Origin: an uncultured Prevotella sp.
GTDB lineage: Bacteria; Bacteroidota; Bacteroidia; Bacteroidales; Bacteroidaceae
Length of the DNA: 64,000 nt
Assembly (NCBI GenBank): GCA_905234265.1
Contig: CAJOHJ010000001.1
Location: forward strand, 186,001-250,000
Reading direction: 5' to 3'
Under the pieces are notes generated by a model, which saw nothing but the letters and a program-made list of their open reading frames with translations, made no database searches and was not told the DNA's origin. Within the stretch, counting starts at the first letter, position 1. Every line of letters starts with the position of its first letter. Both the position numbers and the translations under genes were made by a program. Positions 18,354 through 26,354 of this stretch are shown one piece after another.

Positions 18354-21300
18354 ATGGAAGACTTTGTACATCTTCACGTACATACATACTATTCTATCTT
18401 AGACGGACAGTCAAGCATCAAGAAGCTTGTCGACAAGGCCGTCGGCAATGGCATGCGCGGCATGGCGATAACCGACCATGGCGACATGTTCGGCATTAAG
18501 GAGTTTCATGACTATGTCGGCGGCATTAACAAAAAGCGCAAGCAGGAGGGACAGGACCCTTTCGTTCCCATCTTCGGCTGCGAGATGTATGTTGCCAAGC
18601 ATGGCCCCAAGGAGCAGAAGAACGGCAAGCAAGACCAGAGCGGCTACCATCTCATAGTGCTGGCAAAGAACTACAAGGGATATAAGAACCTCATCAAGCT
18701 CGTCAGCCGCTCGTGGGTCGACGGCTTCTACATGCGTCCGCGTACCGACCATGAAGACCTGGAGCGATACCACGAGGGCCTGATAGTCTGTTCGGCGTGC
18801 ATCGCCGGCGAAGTGCCGAGGAAAATCCTTGACGGCGACATTGAGGGCGCGCGGAAAGCCATCGAGTGGCACAAGCGTGTCTTTGGCGACGACTATTACC
18901 TGGAGCTGCAGCGTCACGAGGTGAAGGACCCGTCGCTGCGCGCCAACCGTGAGACGTTTCCCATGCAGCAGAAAGCAAACAAAGTGCTTATCGAGCTGGC
19001 CCGGGAGTATGGAGTCAAGCTGATATGCTCGAATGATGCGCACTTCGTGGACCAGGAGAACGCCGAGGCTCACGATCACCTGCTCTGCCTGGCAACAGCA
19101 AAGGACCTGGACGACCCGACGCGAATGCTATACTCCAAACAGGAGTGGTTTAAGACGCGCGAAGAGATGAACGAAGTGTTCAGTGATGTGCCAGAGGCGC
19201 TCTCGAACACACTGGAGATACTCAACAAGGTTGAAATCTACAGCATCGACCACGACCCGATAATGCCATTCTTCCCCATTCCCGAAAGTTTCGGTACGGA
19301 AGAGCAGTGGCGGCAGAAATTCAGCGAGGAACAGCTCTTCGAGGAGTTCACGCGCGACGAGAACGGCCAGAACCCGCTGCCCCGTGAGGAGGGAGAGAAG
19401 AAAATCAAGAAGCTTGGCGGCTTCGAGAAGCTGTATCGCATAAAGTTCGAGGCCGACTATCTGGCAGAGCTTGCATACAAGGGAGCTGCCTCGCGCTATA
19501 ACGACGGGAAAAGCGTAGAACTGAGAGTCGAGAATGTAGAGTTTGCTTCCTCTGCCCCGTCTGGCGAAGGTGAGGGCGTGGCGGCAGCAAACTCTCAGTT
19601 CTCCATACTCCGTTCTTCACTGCCTCAGGAGATTGACGACCGCATACGCTTCGAGCTGCACATCATGAAGACCATGGGCTTCCCGGGATACTTCCTTATT
19701 GTCCAGGACTTCATAAATTCTGCACGCGACGAGCTGGACGTCATGGTGGGACCTGGACGTGGCTCTGCGGCAGGCAGTGTGGTGGCCTACTGTCTGGGCA
19801 TTACGAAGATAGACCCGCTGAAATACGACCTGCTGTTCGAGCGTTTTCTGAACCCAGACCGCATTTCCCTGCCTGATATTGACACCGACTTCGACGATGA
19901 CGGCCGCGCCCGCGTGCTGAAATGGGTTGAGGACAAGTATGGCCATGAAAACTGCGCGCACATCATCACCTACGCCACTATGGCTACGAAAAACTCCATC
20001 AAGGACGTTGCCCGCGTGGAAAAGGTGCCGCTTAACACCGTCAATGCATTGTGTAAGGCCATTCCCGACCGTCTGCCGGACGGCCTGAAGATGAACCTGC
20101 CGAATGCAATCAAATGCACGCCGGAGCTGCGCGACGCCGAGGCGTCGATGGACACGTCGCTGCGCAACACCATCAAGTATGCCAAGATGCTGGAAGGCAC
20201 CGTGCGCGGAACAGGCATCCATGCCTGCGGCTTCATCATCTGCCGCGACCCCATCAGCGACTGGGTGCCGGTATCGACTGCCGACGACCCTGACTTCAAG
20301 GATGTGAAGACAAACTGCACGCAGTACGACGGCCACGTCATTGAGTCTACAGGACTCATCAAGATGGACTTCCTGGGTCTGAAGACCCTTTCGGAGATGA
20401 AGGAATGCTGTGCGGTCATCAAGCAGACGCGTGGCATAGACATCGATTTGGACAATATTCCCATCGACGACCAGAAAACCTACGAGCTGTACCAGCAGGG
20501 ACGCACCATCGGCACTTTCCAGTTCGAATCTAACGGCATGCAGAAGTATCTGCGTGAACTGCACCCGACGGTATTCGAAGACTTGATAGCCATGAACGCC
20601 CTCTACCGTCCGGGACCAATGGACTACATCCCCTCCTTCATTGCGCGCAAGAACGGCAAGGAGGATATCAAGTACGACATACCATGCATGGAGAAATACC
20701 TTAAGGATACGTATGGCATTACGGTGTATCAGGAGCAGGTGATGCTGCTCAGCCGCCAGCTTGCCGACTTCACGCGCGGCGAGAGCGATGCCTTGCGCAA
20801 GGCCATGGGTAAGAAGAAAAAGGACATCGTAGACCAGATGAAGCCAAAGTTCATTGAGGGCGGCAAGAAGAACGGCCACGACCCGAAGGTGCTGGAGAAA
20901 ATCTGGGCCGACTGGGAGAAGTTTGCCTCCTATGCATTCAACAAGTCGCATGCGGCATGCTATTCGTGGGTTGCATTCCAGACGGCATACCTTAAGGCGA
21001 ATTATCCGGCCGAGTTCATGGCTGCCATCATGAGCCGGCGCCGCGACCAGATAACTGAAATCACGAAGCTCATGGACGAGTGCCGCTCGATGGGCATTGC
21101 AACACTGGGGCCCGACGTCAACGAGTCGTTCCAGAAATTCGGCGTCAACAAGAAAGGCGAGATACGCTTCGGCCTTGCAGCCATCAAGGGCATGGGCGAC
21201 GGTGTGGCACAGGCCATCATCGACGAGCGCACCGCCAACGGAGTGTACAAGGATATCTACGATTTCGTGCAGCGCATCAGCTTCTCTGCCGTCAACCGCA

Positions 21301-22184
21301 AGGCTATGGAAGCTCTTGTCCTCAGCGGTGGCTTCGACTCGTTCGGCATCCGCCGTGAAGACTTCTTCGCACAGAACAGCAAGGGCGAGACTTTCCTGGA
21401 TGTGCTGATCCGCTACGGTCAGAACTATCAGACAGAGAAGCAGCAGGCGCAGAACTCGCTCTTCGGCAGCTTCGACGACGGTGTGGAGATACAGCGTCCG
21501 CAACAGCCGAAGAACGATGTGCGCTGGAGCGACATAGAGAGGCTGAACAAGGAGCGCGACCTGGTGGGCATCTACCTGTCTGCGCATCCGCTGGACGAAT
21601 ATAAGATAGTCTTGGACAACCTGTGCAACACGCGCTGTGAAGAACTGGCAGATATTGACAAGCTCAGCGACCGCGAGGACGTCATCCTTGGAGGCATCGT
21701 CACGGCCCTGCGTACAGGCTTTACCAAGAACGGCAAGCCCTTCGGCATTGTGACGCTGGAAGATTTCGACGGCTCCGGCGAGCTGGCACTCTTTGGAGAG
21801 GCGTGGGGCGACAAGGCTGGAATGTTCACCATCGGTGCTTCCGTCTATGTCACGGGCAAGGTGAAGCCACGCTTCTCATACAACGAGAACGGCCCGAAAG
21901 ACTTGAGGATAACGGGTGTGGAATACCTGCAGACCGTAAAGGAAAAGGCCATCGACAGGATAACGATTTCGCTGACCACCGACATGCTTGACGACAGGAT
22001 TGTGGCAGAGCTTAGCGAATTGGTGGACTCCAGTCCCGGGCAGACGAAGCTGTTTTTCCAGTTGCACGATTCCGGCGGGAAGAATTATGTATTGCTGAGG
22101 AGTACAACGAAGACCGTTGACGTCAGGCACACGCTGCTGCACTTCATTGAGCAGAACGAAGGTTTGGATTATAGGATAAATTAA
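18354..22184 (+). CDS. dnaE: DNA polymerase III subunit alpha
   Basis: This 1276-residue replicative polymerase has an N-terminal PHP domain (VHLHVHTYYSILDG, AITDHGDMFG). The palm/fingers domain includes the catalytic PDIDTDFDDDGR (about residue 505). A helix-hairpin-helix region and a C-terminal OB fold (GGIVTALRTGFTKNGKPFGI) follow. An unusual segment at about residues 387-423 (SAPSGEGEGVAAANSQFSIL) has no place in the conserved fold, and its DNA (19515-19621) is an imperfect palindrome; see findings. The frame stays open, so the enzyme should be functional. Confidence 0.97.
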   Translation: MEDFVHLHVHTYYSILDGQSSIKKLVDKAVGNGMRGMAITDHGDMFGIKEFHDYVGGINKKRKQEGQDPFVPIFGCEMYVAKHGPKEQKNGKQDQSGYHLIVLAKNYKGYKNLIKLVSRSWVDGFYMRPRTDHEDLERYHEGLIVCSACIAGEVPRKILDGDIEGARKAIEWHKRVFGDDYYLELQRHEVKDPSLRANRETFPMQQKANKVLIELAREYGVKLICSNDAHFVDQENAEAHDHLLCLATAKDLDDPTRMLYSKQEWFKTREEMNEVFSDVPEALSNTLEILNKVEIYSIDHDPIMPFFPIPESFGTEEQWRQKFSEEQLFEEFTRDENGQNPLPREEGEKKIKKLGGFEKLYRIKFEADYLAELAYKGAASRYNDGKSVELRVENVEFASSAPSGEGEGVAAANSQFSILRSSLPQEIDDRIRFELHIMKTMGFPGYFLIVQDFINSARDELDVMVGPGRGSAAGSVVAYCLGITKIDPLKYDLLFERFLNPDRISLPDIDTDFDDDGRARVLKWVEDKYGHENCAHIITYATMATKNSIKDVARVEKVPLNTVNALCKAIPDRLPDGLKMNLPNAIKCTPELRDAEASMDTSLRNTIKYAKMLEGTVRGTGIHACGFIICRDPISDWVPVSTADDPDFKDVKTNCTQYDGHVIESTGLIKMDFLGLKTLSEMKECCAVIKQTRGIDIDLDNIPIDDQKTYELYQQGRTIGTFQFESNGMQKYLRELHPTVFEDLIAMNALYRPGPMDYIPSFIARKNGKEDIKYDIPCMEKYLKDTYGITVYQEQVMLLSRQLADFTRGESDALRKAMGKKKKDIVDQMKPKFIEGGKKNGHDPKVLEKIWADWEKFASYAFNKSHAACYSWVAFQTAYLKANYPAEFMAAIMSRRRDQITEITKLMDECRSMGIATLGPDVNESFQKFGVNKKGEIRFGLAAIKGMGDGVAQAIIDERTANGVYKDIYDFVQRISFSAVNRKAMEALVLSGGFDSFGIRREDFFAQNSKGETFLDVLIRYGQNYQTEKQQAQNSLFGSFDDGVEIQRPQQPKNDVRWSDIERLNKERDLVGIYLSAHPLDEYKIVLDNLCNTRCEELADIDKLSDREDVILGGIVTALRTGFTKNGKPFGIVTLEDFDGSGELALFGEAWGDKAGMFTIGASVYVTGKVKPRFSYNENGPKDLRITGVEYLQTVKEKAIDRITISLTTDMLDDRIVAELSELVDSSPGQTKLFFQLHDSGGKNYVLLRSTTKTVDVRHTLLHFIEQNEGLDYRIN

Positions 22185-22304
22185 ATGCTGCCAGACGATG
22201 TTTTGCAGTCAGCGGCACCGTAATTGGCACACTATTTGCTCGAAGCCCTTTGAGACAGCATAACAGAAAGAAACATTTATAAACCAACAAAAAGAACAGA
22301 AACG

Positions 22305-22619
22305 ATGGAAGTAACAATCACAAGCGAGAATTTTGAGAGCCTTAAGAATGGCAGCCAGCCATTAGTTGTCGACTTTTGGGCCACTTGGTGCGGACCATGC
22401 CGCATGATGGGACCGGTAATCAGCGAACTGGCCGGACAATATGACGGACGCATCACCGTCGGAAAGTGCGATGTGGAGGAAAACGAAGAGCTGGCCGTAG
22501 AATTCGGCATCCGCAACATTCCAACCATCCTTTTCTTCAAGGGCGGACAGCTGGTCGACAAGATTGTAGGTGCGCAGCCAAAGCCGAAACTGGTGGAGAA
22601 ATTTGAAGCTCTGCTGTAA
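22305..22619 (+). CDS. trxA: Thioredoxin
   Basis: This 104-residue cytoplasmic disulfide reductase has the active site WATWCGPCRMMGP (Cys pair at about 30 and 33) and the cis-proline loop IRNIPTILFF. Length and fold order are typical of thioredoxin. It is monocistronic: dnaE ends 120 bases upstream and the convergent tsaE lies downstream. The ATG at 22305 is the only sensible start. Confidence 0.96.
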   Translation: MEVTITSENFESLKNGSQPLVVDFWATWCGPCRMMGPVISELAGQYDGRITVGKCDVEENEELAVEFGIRNIPTILFFKGGQLVDKIVGAQPKPKLVEKFEALL

Positions 22620-22664
22620 TAATTCTGAAATAGCAGAGATAAACTCCCTGACATGGGAGAAATG

Positions 22665-22696
22665 CGAAAGGTCGCCTGTCAAAAGGCGACCTTTCG
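22665..22696. terminator. Hairpin at the trxA/tsaE convergent 3' ends
   Basis: A perfect 13-bp stem (CGAAAGGTCGCCT with AGGCGACCTTTCG) with a 6-base loop. The loop contains the tsaE stop codon, and the stem codes the end of TsaE. There is no T tract, so termination would be hairpin-only or Rho-assisted. A solo GCAGAGATAA core lies at 22632. Confidence 0.5.
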
Positions 22697-23122
22697 TGTT
22701 CCGTCTTCCTGCTCGCTGATGGTTACGCGAACGGCATCGTCGGGCAAGATGTCTTCTATCAGCTCCGGCCATTCTATGAAGCACAAGCTGCCGGAATAGA
22801 AGTATTCCTCATAGCCCATGTCGTAGACCTCTTCTATGCGCTTTATCCTGTAGAAGTCGAAGTGGTAGATGGGGGTGTTGGGTGATGGGTGTAGGGTGTT
22901 GGGTGATGGGGGCAGGGTGATGGTGTATTCGTTCACTATAGCGAATGTCGGCGATGTGATGACGTCGTCGACGCCCAGCTCTTCGCATATAGCCTTGATG
23001 AATGTCGTCTTGCCGGCTCCCATGGCGCCGTAGAATGCAAAAACCTTGTGATTGCCAATGTTGCTGACAAACTGCTGTGCAGCCTGCCTGATGCTGTCAA
23101 TGTCTTTTATGATGATTTCCAT
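22679..23122 (-). CDS. tsaE: tRNA threonylcarbamoyladenosine biosynthesis ATPase
   Basis: This 147-residue P-loop ATPase assists TsaB/TsaD in making t6A37 on ANN-decoding tRNAs. The Walker A motif is GAMGAGKTT (about residue 32), followed by TSPTFAIVNEY, HFDFYRI and FIEWPE, all family signatures. Between VNEY and HFDFYRI sits an odd segment with a repeated heptapeptide (PSPNTLH, PSPNTPI), coded by two 21-bp direct repeats (22873-22914); in homologues this turn is short. The start is next to a separate 21-bp repeat triplet. Confidence 0.93.
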   Translation of the reverse strand: MEIIIKDIDSIRQAAQQFVSNIGNHKVFAFYGAMGAGKTTFIKAICEELGVDDVITSPTFAIVNEYTITLPPSPNTLHPSPNTPIYHFDFYRIKRIEEVYDMGYEEYFYSGSLCFIEWPELIEDILPDDAVRVTISEQEDGTRKVAF

Positions 23123-23186
23123 ATCGTGTCCTAACAGTAGATTATCGTGTCCTAACAGTAAATTATCGTGTGCCTAACAGTAAATT
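23123..23186. repeat. Three tandem 21-bp repeats directly before tsaE
   Basis: ATCGTGTCCTAACAGTA(A/G)ATT occurs at 23123-23143 and 23144-23164. A third copy (23165-23186) has one extra G. The array abuts the tsaE start codon, so on the reverse strand it forms the whole 5' leader. Confidence 0.92.
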
Positions 23187-23210
23187 AGTGTGTGGCCTGT
23201 GAGTTGCAGG

Positions 23211-23981
23211 CTATTTGCTTACTTCCAGGCTGCTGCGCTTGTCGCGCTTGTAGGAGCGGTAGTCGTCGAGTTCTATTTCAATGTCAGGCTCTTCCAGCTC
23301 TCCTTCGTGCGGCAGCAGGAAGCGCATGTACTTTATTGCAAGGCCGCGCTCTATCCACATGCTCTCGTAGTAAGTGCGTATGGACAGTATCTGCCTTGTC
23401 TCCTCGGGCGTGCTGCTGTCGTGGTAGAGGTCTTCGGTGCGGAAGACCACTGGCAGGCGGTTCTTGTCCGTCATGTAAGTGGTGTATGTGAAGAGGAAGT
23501 TGGAGTCTGTCTTCAAGTGTATGGTGCCGCCGTCAGTAAGGAACTTCCTGTAGCGTTGCATGAACCATGTCGACGTGAGCCGCTTCCGCGGGTTTTTCAT
23601 CTGTGGGTCGCAGAAGGTGAGCCATATTTCCTGCACCTCGTCGGGACCGAAGAAGCGGTCGATGATTTCTATGTTCGTGCGCAGGAATGCCACGTTGCCC
23701 AGCTGCTCCCTGATGGCCTGCGTGGCGCCTGTCCACATGCGCGCTCCCTTGATGTCGACGCCTATGAAGTTGATTTCCGGGAACATCTTCGCCAGTTCAA
23801 CGGTGTATTCACCCTTGCCGCAGCCCAGCTCCAGGACTATCGGGCCGTCGTTCTTGAAAAAATCGGTACGCCATTTTCCCTTCATGGAAAACGGTTTGTC
23901 CTCAATCACGGAGTACGGATATTGGAACACGTTGCTGTAGCTTTCCATGTCGGCAAACTTTGCCAGTTTTCCTTTTCCCAT
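23211..23981 (-). CDS. trmB: tRNA (guanine-N7-)-methyltransferase
   Basis: This 256-residue enzyme methylates G46 of tRNA with S-adenosylmethionine. The SAM site is [16 protein letters not shown] followed by [12 protein letters not shown]. The substrate loop [16 protein letters not shown] is the Bacteroidota version of the DP(W/Q) motif. I place the start at ATG 23981 ([12 protein letters not shown]); the frame is open further upstream, but that extension would run through a terminator and a tRNA gene. The gene lies just downstream of tRNA-Leu and tRNA-Val, separated from them by a terminator. Confidence 0.94.
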   Translation of the reverse strand: MGKGKLAKFADMESYSNVFQYPYSVIEDKPFSMKGKWRTDFFKNDGPIVLELGCGKGEYTVELAKMFPEINFIGVDIKGARMWTGATQAIREQLGNVAFLRTNIEIIDRFFGPDEVQEIWLTFCDPQMKNPRKRLTSTWFMQRYRKFLTDGGTIHLKTDSNFLFTYTTYMTDKNRLPVVFRTEDLYHDSSTPEETRQILSIRTYYESMWIERGLAIKYMRFLLPHEGELEEPDIEIELDDYRSYKRDKRSSLEVSK

Positions 23982-24027
23982 CTTCGGTTTCGTTTTGTCG
24001 GCGGCAAAGATGTCCCGCCCGCTGGTT

Positions 24028-24055
24028 AAAAAAATTGGGATGCACCCTGCATCCC
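24028..24055 (-). terminator. Terminator of the tRNA-Leu/tRNA-Val unit
   Basis: On the reverse strand GGGATGCA, loop GGG, TGCATCCC, then AATTTTTTT. It separates the tRNAs from trmB. Confidence 0.85.
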
Positions 24056-24071
24056 TTTTGCTTATTGTCTG

Positions 24072-24145
24072 TGTCGACACTTGGACTCGAACCAAGGACC
24101 CCCACCATGTCAAGGTGATACTCTAACCAGCTGAGCTATGCCGAC
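24072..24145 (-). tRNA. tRNA-Val (anticodon GAC)
   Basis: The cloverleaf reads on the reverse strand: acceptor GTCGGCA with TGTCGAC (one G-U), D arm GCTCAGCTGGTTAGAGT, anticodon loop TTGACAT (anticodon GAC), T loop GGTTCGAGTCC and discriminator A. CCA is not encoded. Confidence 0.95.
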
Positions 24146-24176
24146 TGTTTGTTGTTCTTCTGATGTGTATTCCCAG

Positions 24177-24258
24177 TGCGCCTGACAGGACTCGAACCTG
24201 CACGCCGTGAAACATTAGATCCTAAGTCTAACGCGTCTACCAATTCCGCCACAGGCGC
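24177..24258 (-). tRNA. tRNA-Leu (anticodon TAG)
   Basis: The reverse strand has acceptor GCGCCTG with CAGGCGC, anticodon loop CTTAGGA (anticodon TAG), a long variable arm as in class II tRNAs, and T loop GGTTCGAGTCC. CCA is not encoded. It is transcribed ahead of tRNA-Val. Confidence 0.95.
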
Positions 24259-24301
24259 ATGTCCGTTTACCGTAGTCGCGGTATCATGAGAAACACGGCT
24301 G

Positions 24302-24309
24302 CAAAGGTA
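24302..24309 (-). promoter_or_regulatory. -7 box of the tRNA-Leu/tRNA-Val unit
   Basis: TACCTTTG on the reverse strand, 43 bases before the tRNA-Leu 5' end. The -33 element is not clear. Confidence 0.5.
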
Positions 24310-24370
24310 TGCATTAAAAAGGGAAATAAGAAATAAAAAATAAAAATTATTTTGCCGGATGCGATTTTTT

Positions 24371-25462
24371 TTATTTTGTTAAGATTTTACGCGCAGTTTC
24401 AATGATGGGGTCGCTGTTCTGGGCCGTACTCTCGTCGGAAAGTGCGGCATAGACGTCGGGGGCTATGCCAAATTCCGTTTGCTGCATGTCCTTGTCGAGA
24501 ATGGGGCATGCTGAGAAGCGGACGTTCCATCCGTTGGGCAGAGAGCTGCTCATGGGCAGTCCGGAGCCACCCCCGGTATGGTCGCCAACAATGGTGACGT
24601 TGGGAAGTGCATGCATGATGACGGCAAAGTCGTTGGCGGCACTGTATACCGAGCGGTTGGTGAGCACGCAGACTGGCTTGTGCCAGCGGATGTTGCTCGA
24701 CGGCGACAGACGGCGTTCCTCGGGCGACGAAAAGTCGCCGTGGCCGCTGCCGGTCTTGTGGACGATGTAGCCGACGAGTGTCTCTTCGTCGACAAACCTG
24801 CCGGCAAGCCGTTCGGCATTGGTCAGGTCGCCGCCGCCGTTGTTGCGGATGTCGATAATCAGTCCCTGGCAGAGGGCCATGTACAAAAGAGCGTCGTCAA
24901 GGTTGCCCTCGCCGATGTTTTGTGCGAACGACTCGTAGCGCATGTAGCCGATGTTGTCGTCCAGCACCTTGTATTTTATTCCTCCTGCAATCTTGTAGTC
25001 TGTTCCTAAGTAGTGCCTGCTCAGAGTGTCGCTGAAATTTTTCGGAAATGCTTCGTGCCATGTCCAATAGCGTCCCACGTCGTGCGATGTGTAGAGGTTG
25101 ACGTGGCCGTCGCGCAGCTCGCCGAGCATGTCGGTAAGGATTTCGAAGAGTTGCAGGCTGTTAAGATTGTCGCTCACGCGTACCTTATATTTATTATATA
25201 CGTCGTTCCAGTCGAGTCCATACTCCTGCTGCTTGTAGTCGAAGAAACAGTAGTGTTCGTCGATGATTTGCCAAAGGGCTTCGAAGTTGCCAGTCGGAGT
25301 GTCGGGCTTTTCGTCGGTGTCGACGCAGGAAGTGAGCATCATGCTGACTGATAGACAGCAAATGACAACAGACAAATGGCGGATGGCAAATGACAAATGC
25401 TGAATGGCGAATGACAAACCCGTCATGGTCGTTCTCGTGTATTTCCTTGCTTTATTCTGCAT
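24371..25462 (-). CDS. S41-family peptidase, lipoprotein
   Basis: This 363-residue lipoprotein (lipobox MMLTSC) has an alpha-helical N-terminal region and an S41 (C-terminal-processing/tricorn-like) protease core. Core motifs are LIIDIRNNGGGDLTNAE, the probable nucleophile loop NRSVYSAANDFA, and GDHTGGGSGLP. It probably cleaves polypeptides in the periplasm or at the cell surface; the substrate is unknown. I keep the first ATG (25462) because it gives a basic n-region. The hydrophobic signal core is built from a repeated FAI(Q/R)HLS unit coded by simple-repeat DNA. It follows the DUF3316-like gene by 28 bases. Confidence 0.85.
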   Translation of the reverse strand: MQNKARKYTRTTMTGLSFAIQHLSFAIRHLSVVICCLSVSMMLTSCVDTDEKPDTPTGNFEALWQIIDEHYCFFDYKQQEYGLDWNDVYNKYKVRVSDNLNSLQLFEILTDMLGELRDGHVNLYTSHDVGRYWTWHEAFPKNFSDTLSRHYLGTDYKIAGGIKYKVLDDNIGYMRYESFAQNIGEGNLDDALLYMALCQGLIIDIRNNGGGDLTNAERLAGRFVDEETLVGYIVHKTGSGHGDFSSPEERRLSPSSNIRWHKPVCVLTNRSVYSAANDFAVIMHALPNVTIVGDHTGGGSGLPMSSSLPNGWNVRFSACPILDKDMQQTEFGIAPDVYAALSDESTAQNSDPIIETARKILTK

Positions 25463-25490
25463 GTCTCTGTCGTTTATGGTCAGTCTCTGT

Positions 25491-26354
25491 TCATTTGTCG
25501 TTCAGCCCATAGGGCGTAATTCCGAATTTTTTCGTCACCCCAATCAGAAATCTGTGGGTGTAGACGTGCTGGCGCAGGTTGTTAACCTTCTGCTGCTGCA
25601 TGTTTCCTAAGTAGCCTATGGACAGGGTGATTTTCCTCGACAGCTGTGCGTCTACCGTCAGCAGCTGGCGCCACTCCGGTGCTGCCACCAGCGTCGTAGG
25701 CACAGCATTGTGGTCGTAGTTGCCGCGCGAGAATATTTCGTAGTACGACTGCCAGTAGTTAGGCGAGAAGGTGAGGCCGCAGAGCGGCAGGTTCAGCTCG
25801 TAGCGTGCTGTCATCGGCTTGCGCAGCAGTGTGAACTTGTAGGAAGCCACGCCGGTAGGCATTACATTCAGGTGGGCGCGGGCCTGTGCAGGGTTGTTGG
25901 AGTTGCCGGTGTTATAGATGAAGCCAAGAGATGCTGCTGCCGCCACGCCAGCCTGTAGCTGCAGCCTGTCGCCCAGCATCTGCCAGGCGCGCAGCCTGCT
26001 CCAGTAGAAGTTATAAGCGCCTTCCAACTGTTTCTGCGAGCCTGCGCGGTCCTCCGTGCTGCTGAAGTTTGCCTCATGTTCCATGAGCGTCGACCAGTGT
26101 CTGCCATTCCGCTGGCGTTCTACCTTCGACAGCAGCGAAATACCGTTGCCGCTGAAATGCTCTGCCGACAAGTAGGTGTCCAGAACGTTGGTTGTTCCGA
26201 TGCCGATGGCTGTCGTGCGCGTGACAATCTTTGATTCCTGTCCGACAGCCTTTTGCACTTGTCCGACAGCCTTTTGCTCCTGCCCGAAACTGCTGGCGGA
26301 GTGTACGGCCAGCAGGCATGCGGCACAGACAATGGCCTTACTGATAGTCTTCAT
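25491..26354 (-). CDS. DUF3316-like secreted protein
   Basis: This 287-residue protein has a Sec signal peptide (cleaved near SSFGQ). A short direct repeat QKAVGQ is coded by 21-bp-period DNA (26239-26280). A beta-rich body follows with alternating aromatic and polar residues, and its tail THRFLIGVTKKFGI resembles a small outer-membrane barrel. I recognise a likeness to DUF3316, but the function is unknown. Its start overlaps the end of the topoisomerase gene by 17 bases, which implies translational coupling. Confidence 0.65.
   Translation of the reverse strand: MKTISKAIVCAACLLAVHSASSFGQEQKAVGQVQKAVGQESKIVTRTTAIGIGTTNVLDTYLSAEHFSGNGISLLSKVERQRNGRHWSTLMEHEANFSSTEDRAGSQKQLEGAYNFYWSRLRAWQMLGDRLQLQAGVAAAASLGFIYNTGNSNNPAQARAHLNVMPTGVASYKFTLLRKPMTARYELNLPLCGLTFSPNYWQSYYEIFSRGNYDHNAVPTTLVAAPEWRQLLTVDAQLSRKITLSIGYLGNMQQQKVNNLRQHVYTHRFLIGVTKKFGITPYGLNDK

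Noticed and set aside
19617..21587. A 656-codon open frame on the reverse strand opposite dnaE
   Set aside because: It is wholly antisense to conserved DnaE motifs, and its translation has no family resemblance. Long antisense frames are expected from the codon bias.
23982..24113. N-terminal extension of TrmB up to 24113
   Set aside because: It would translate a terminator and part of tRNA-Val. [12 protein letters not shown] at 23981 is the natural start.
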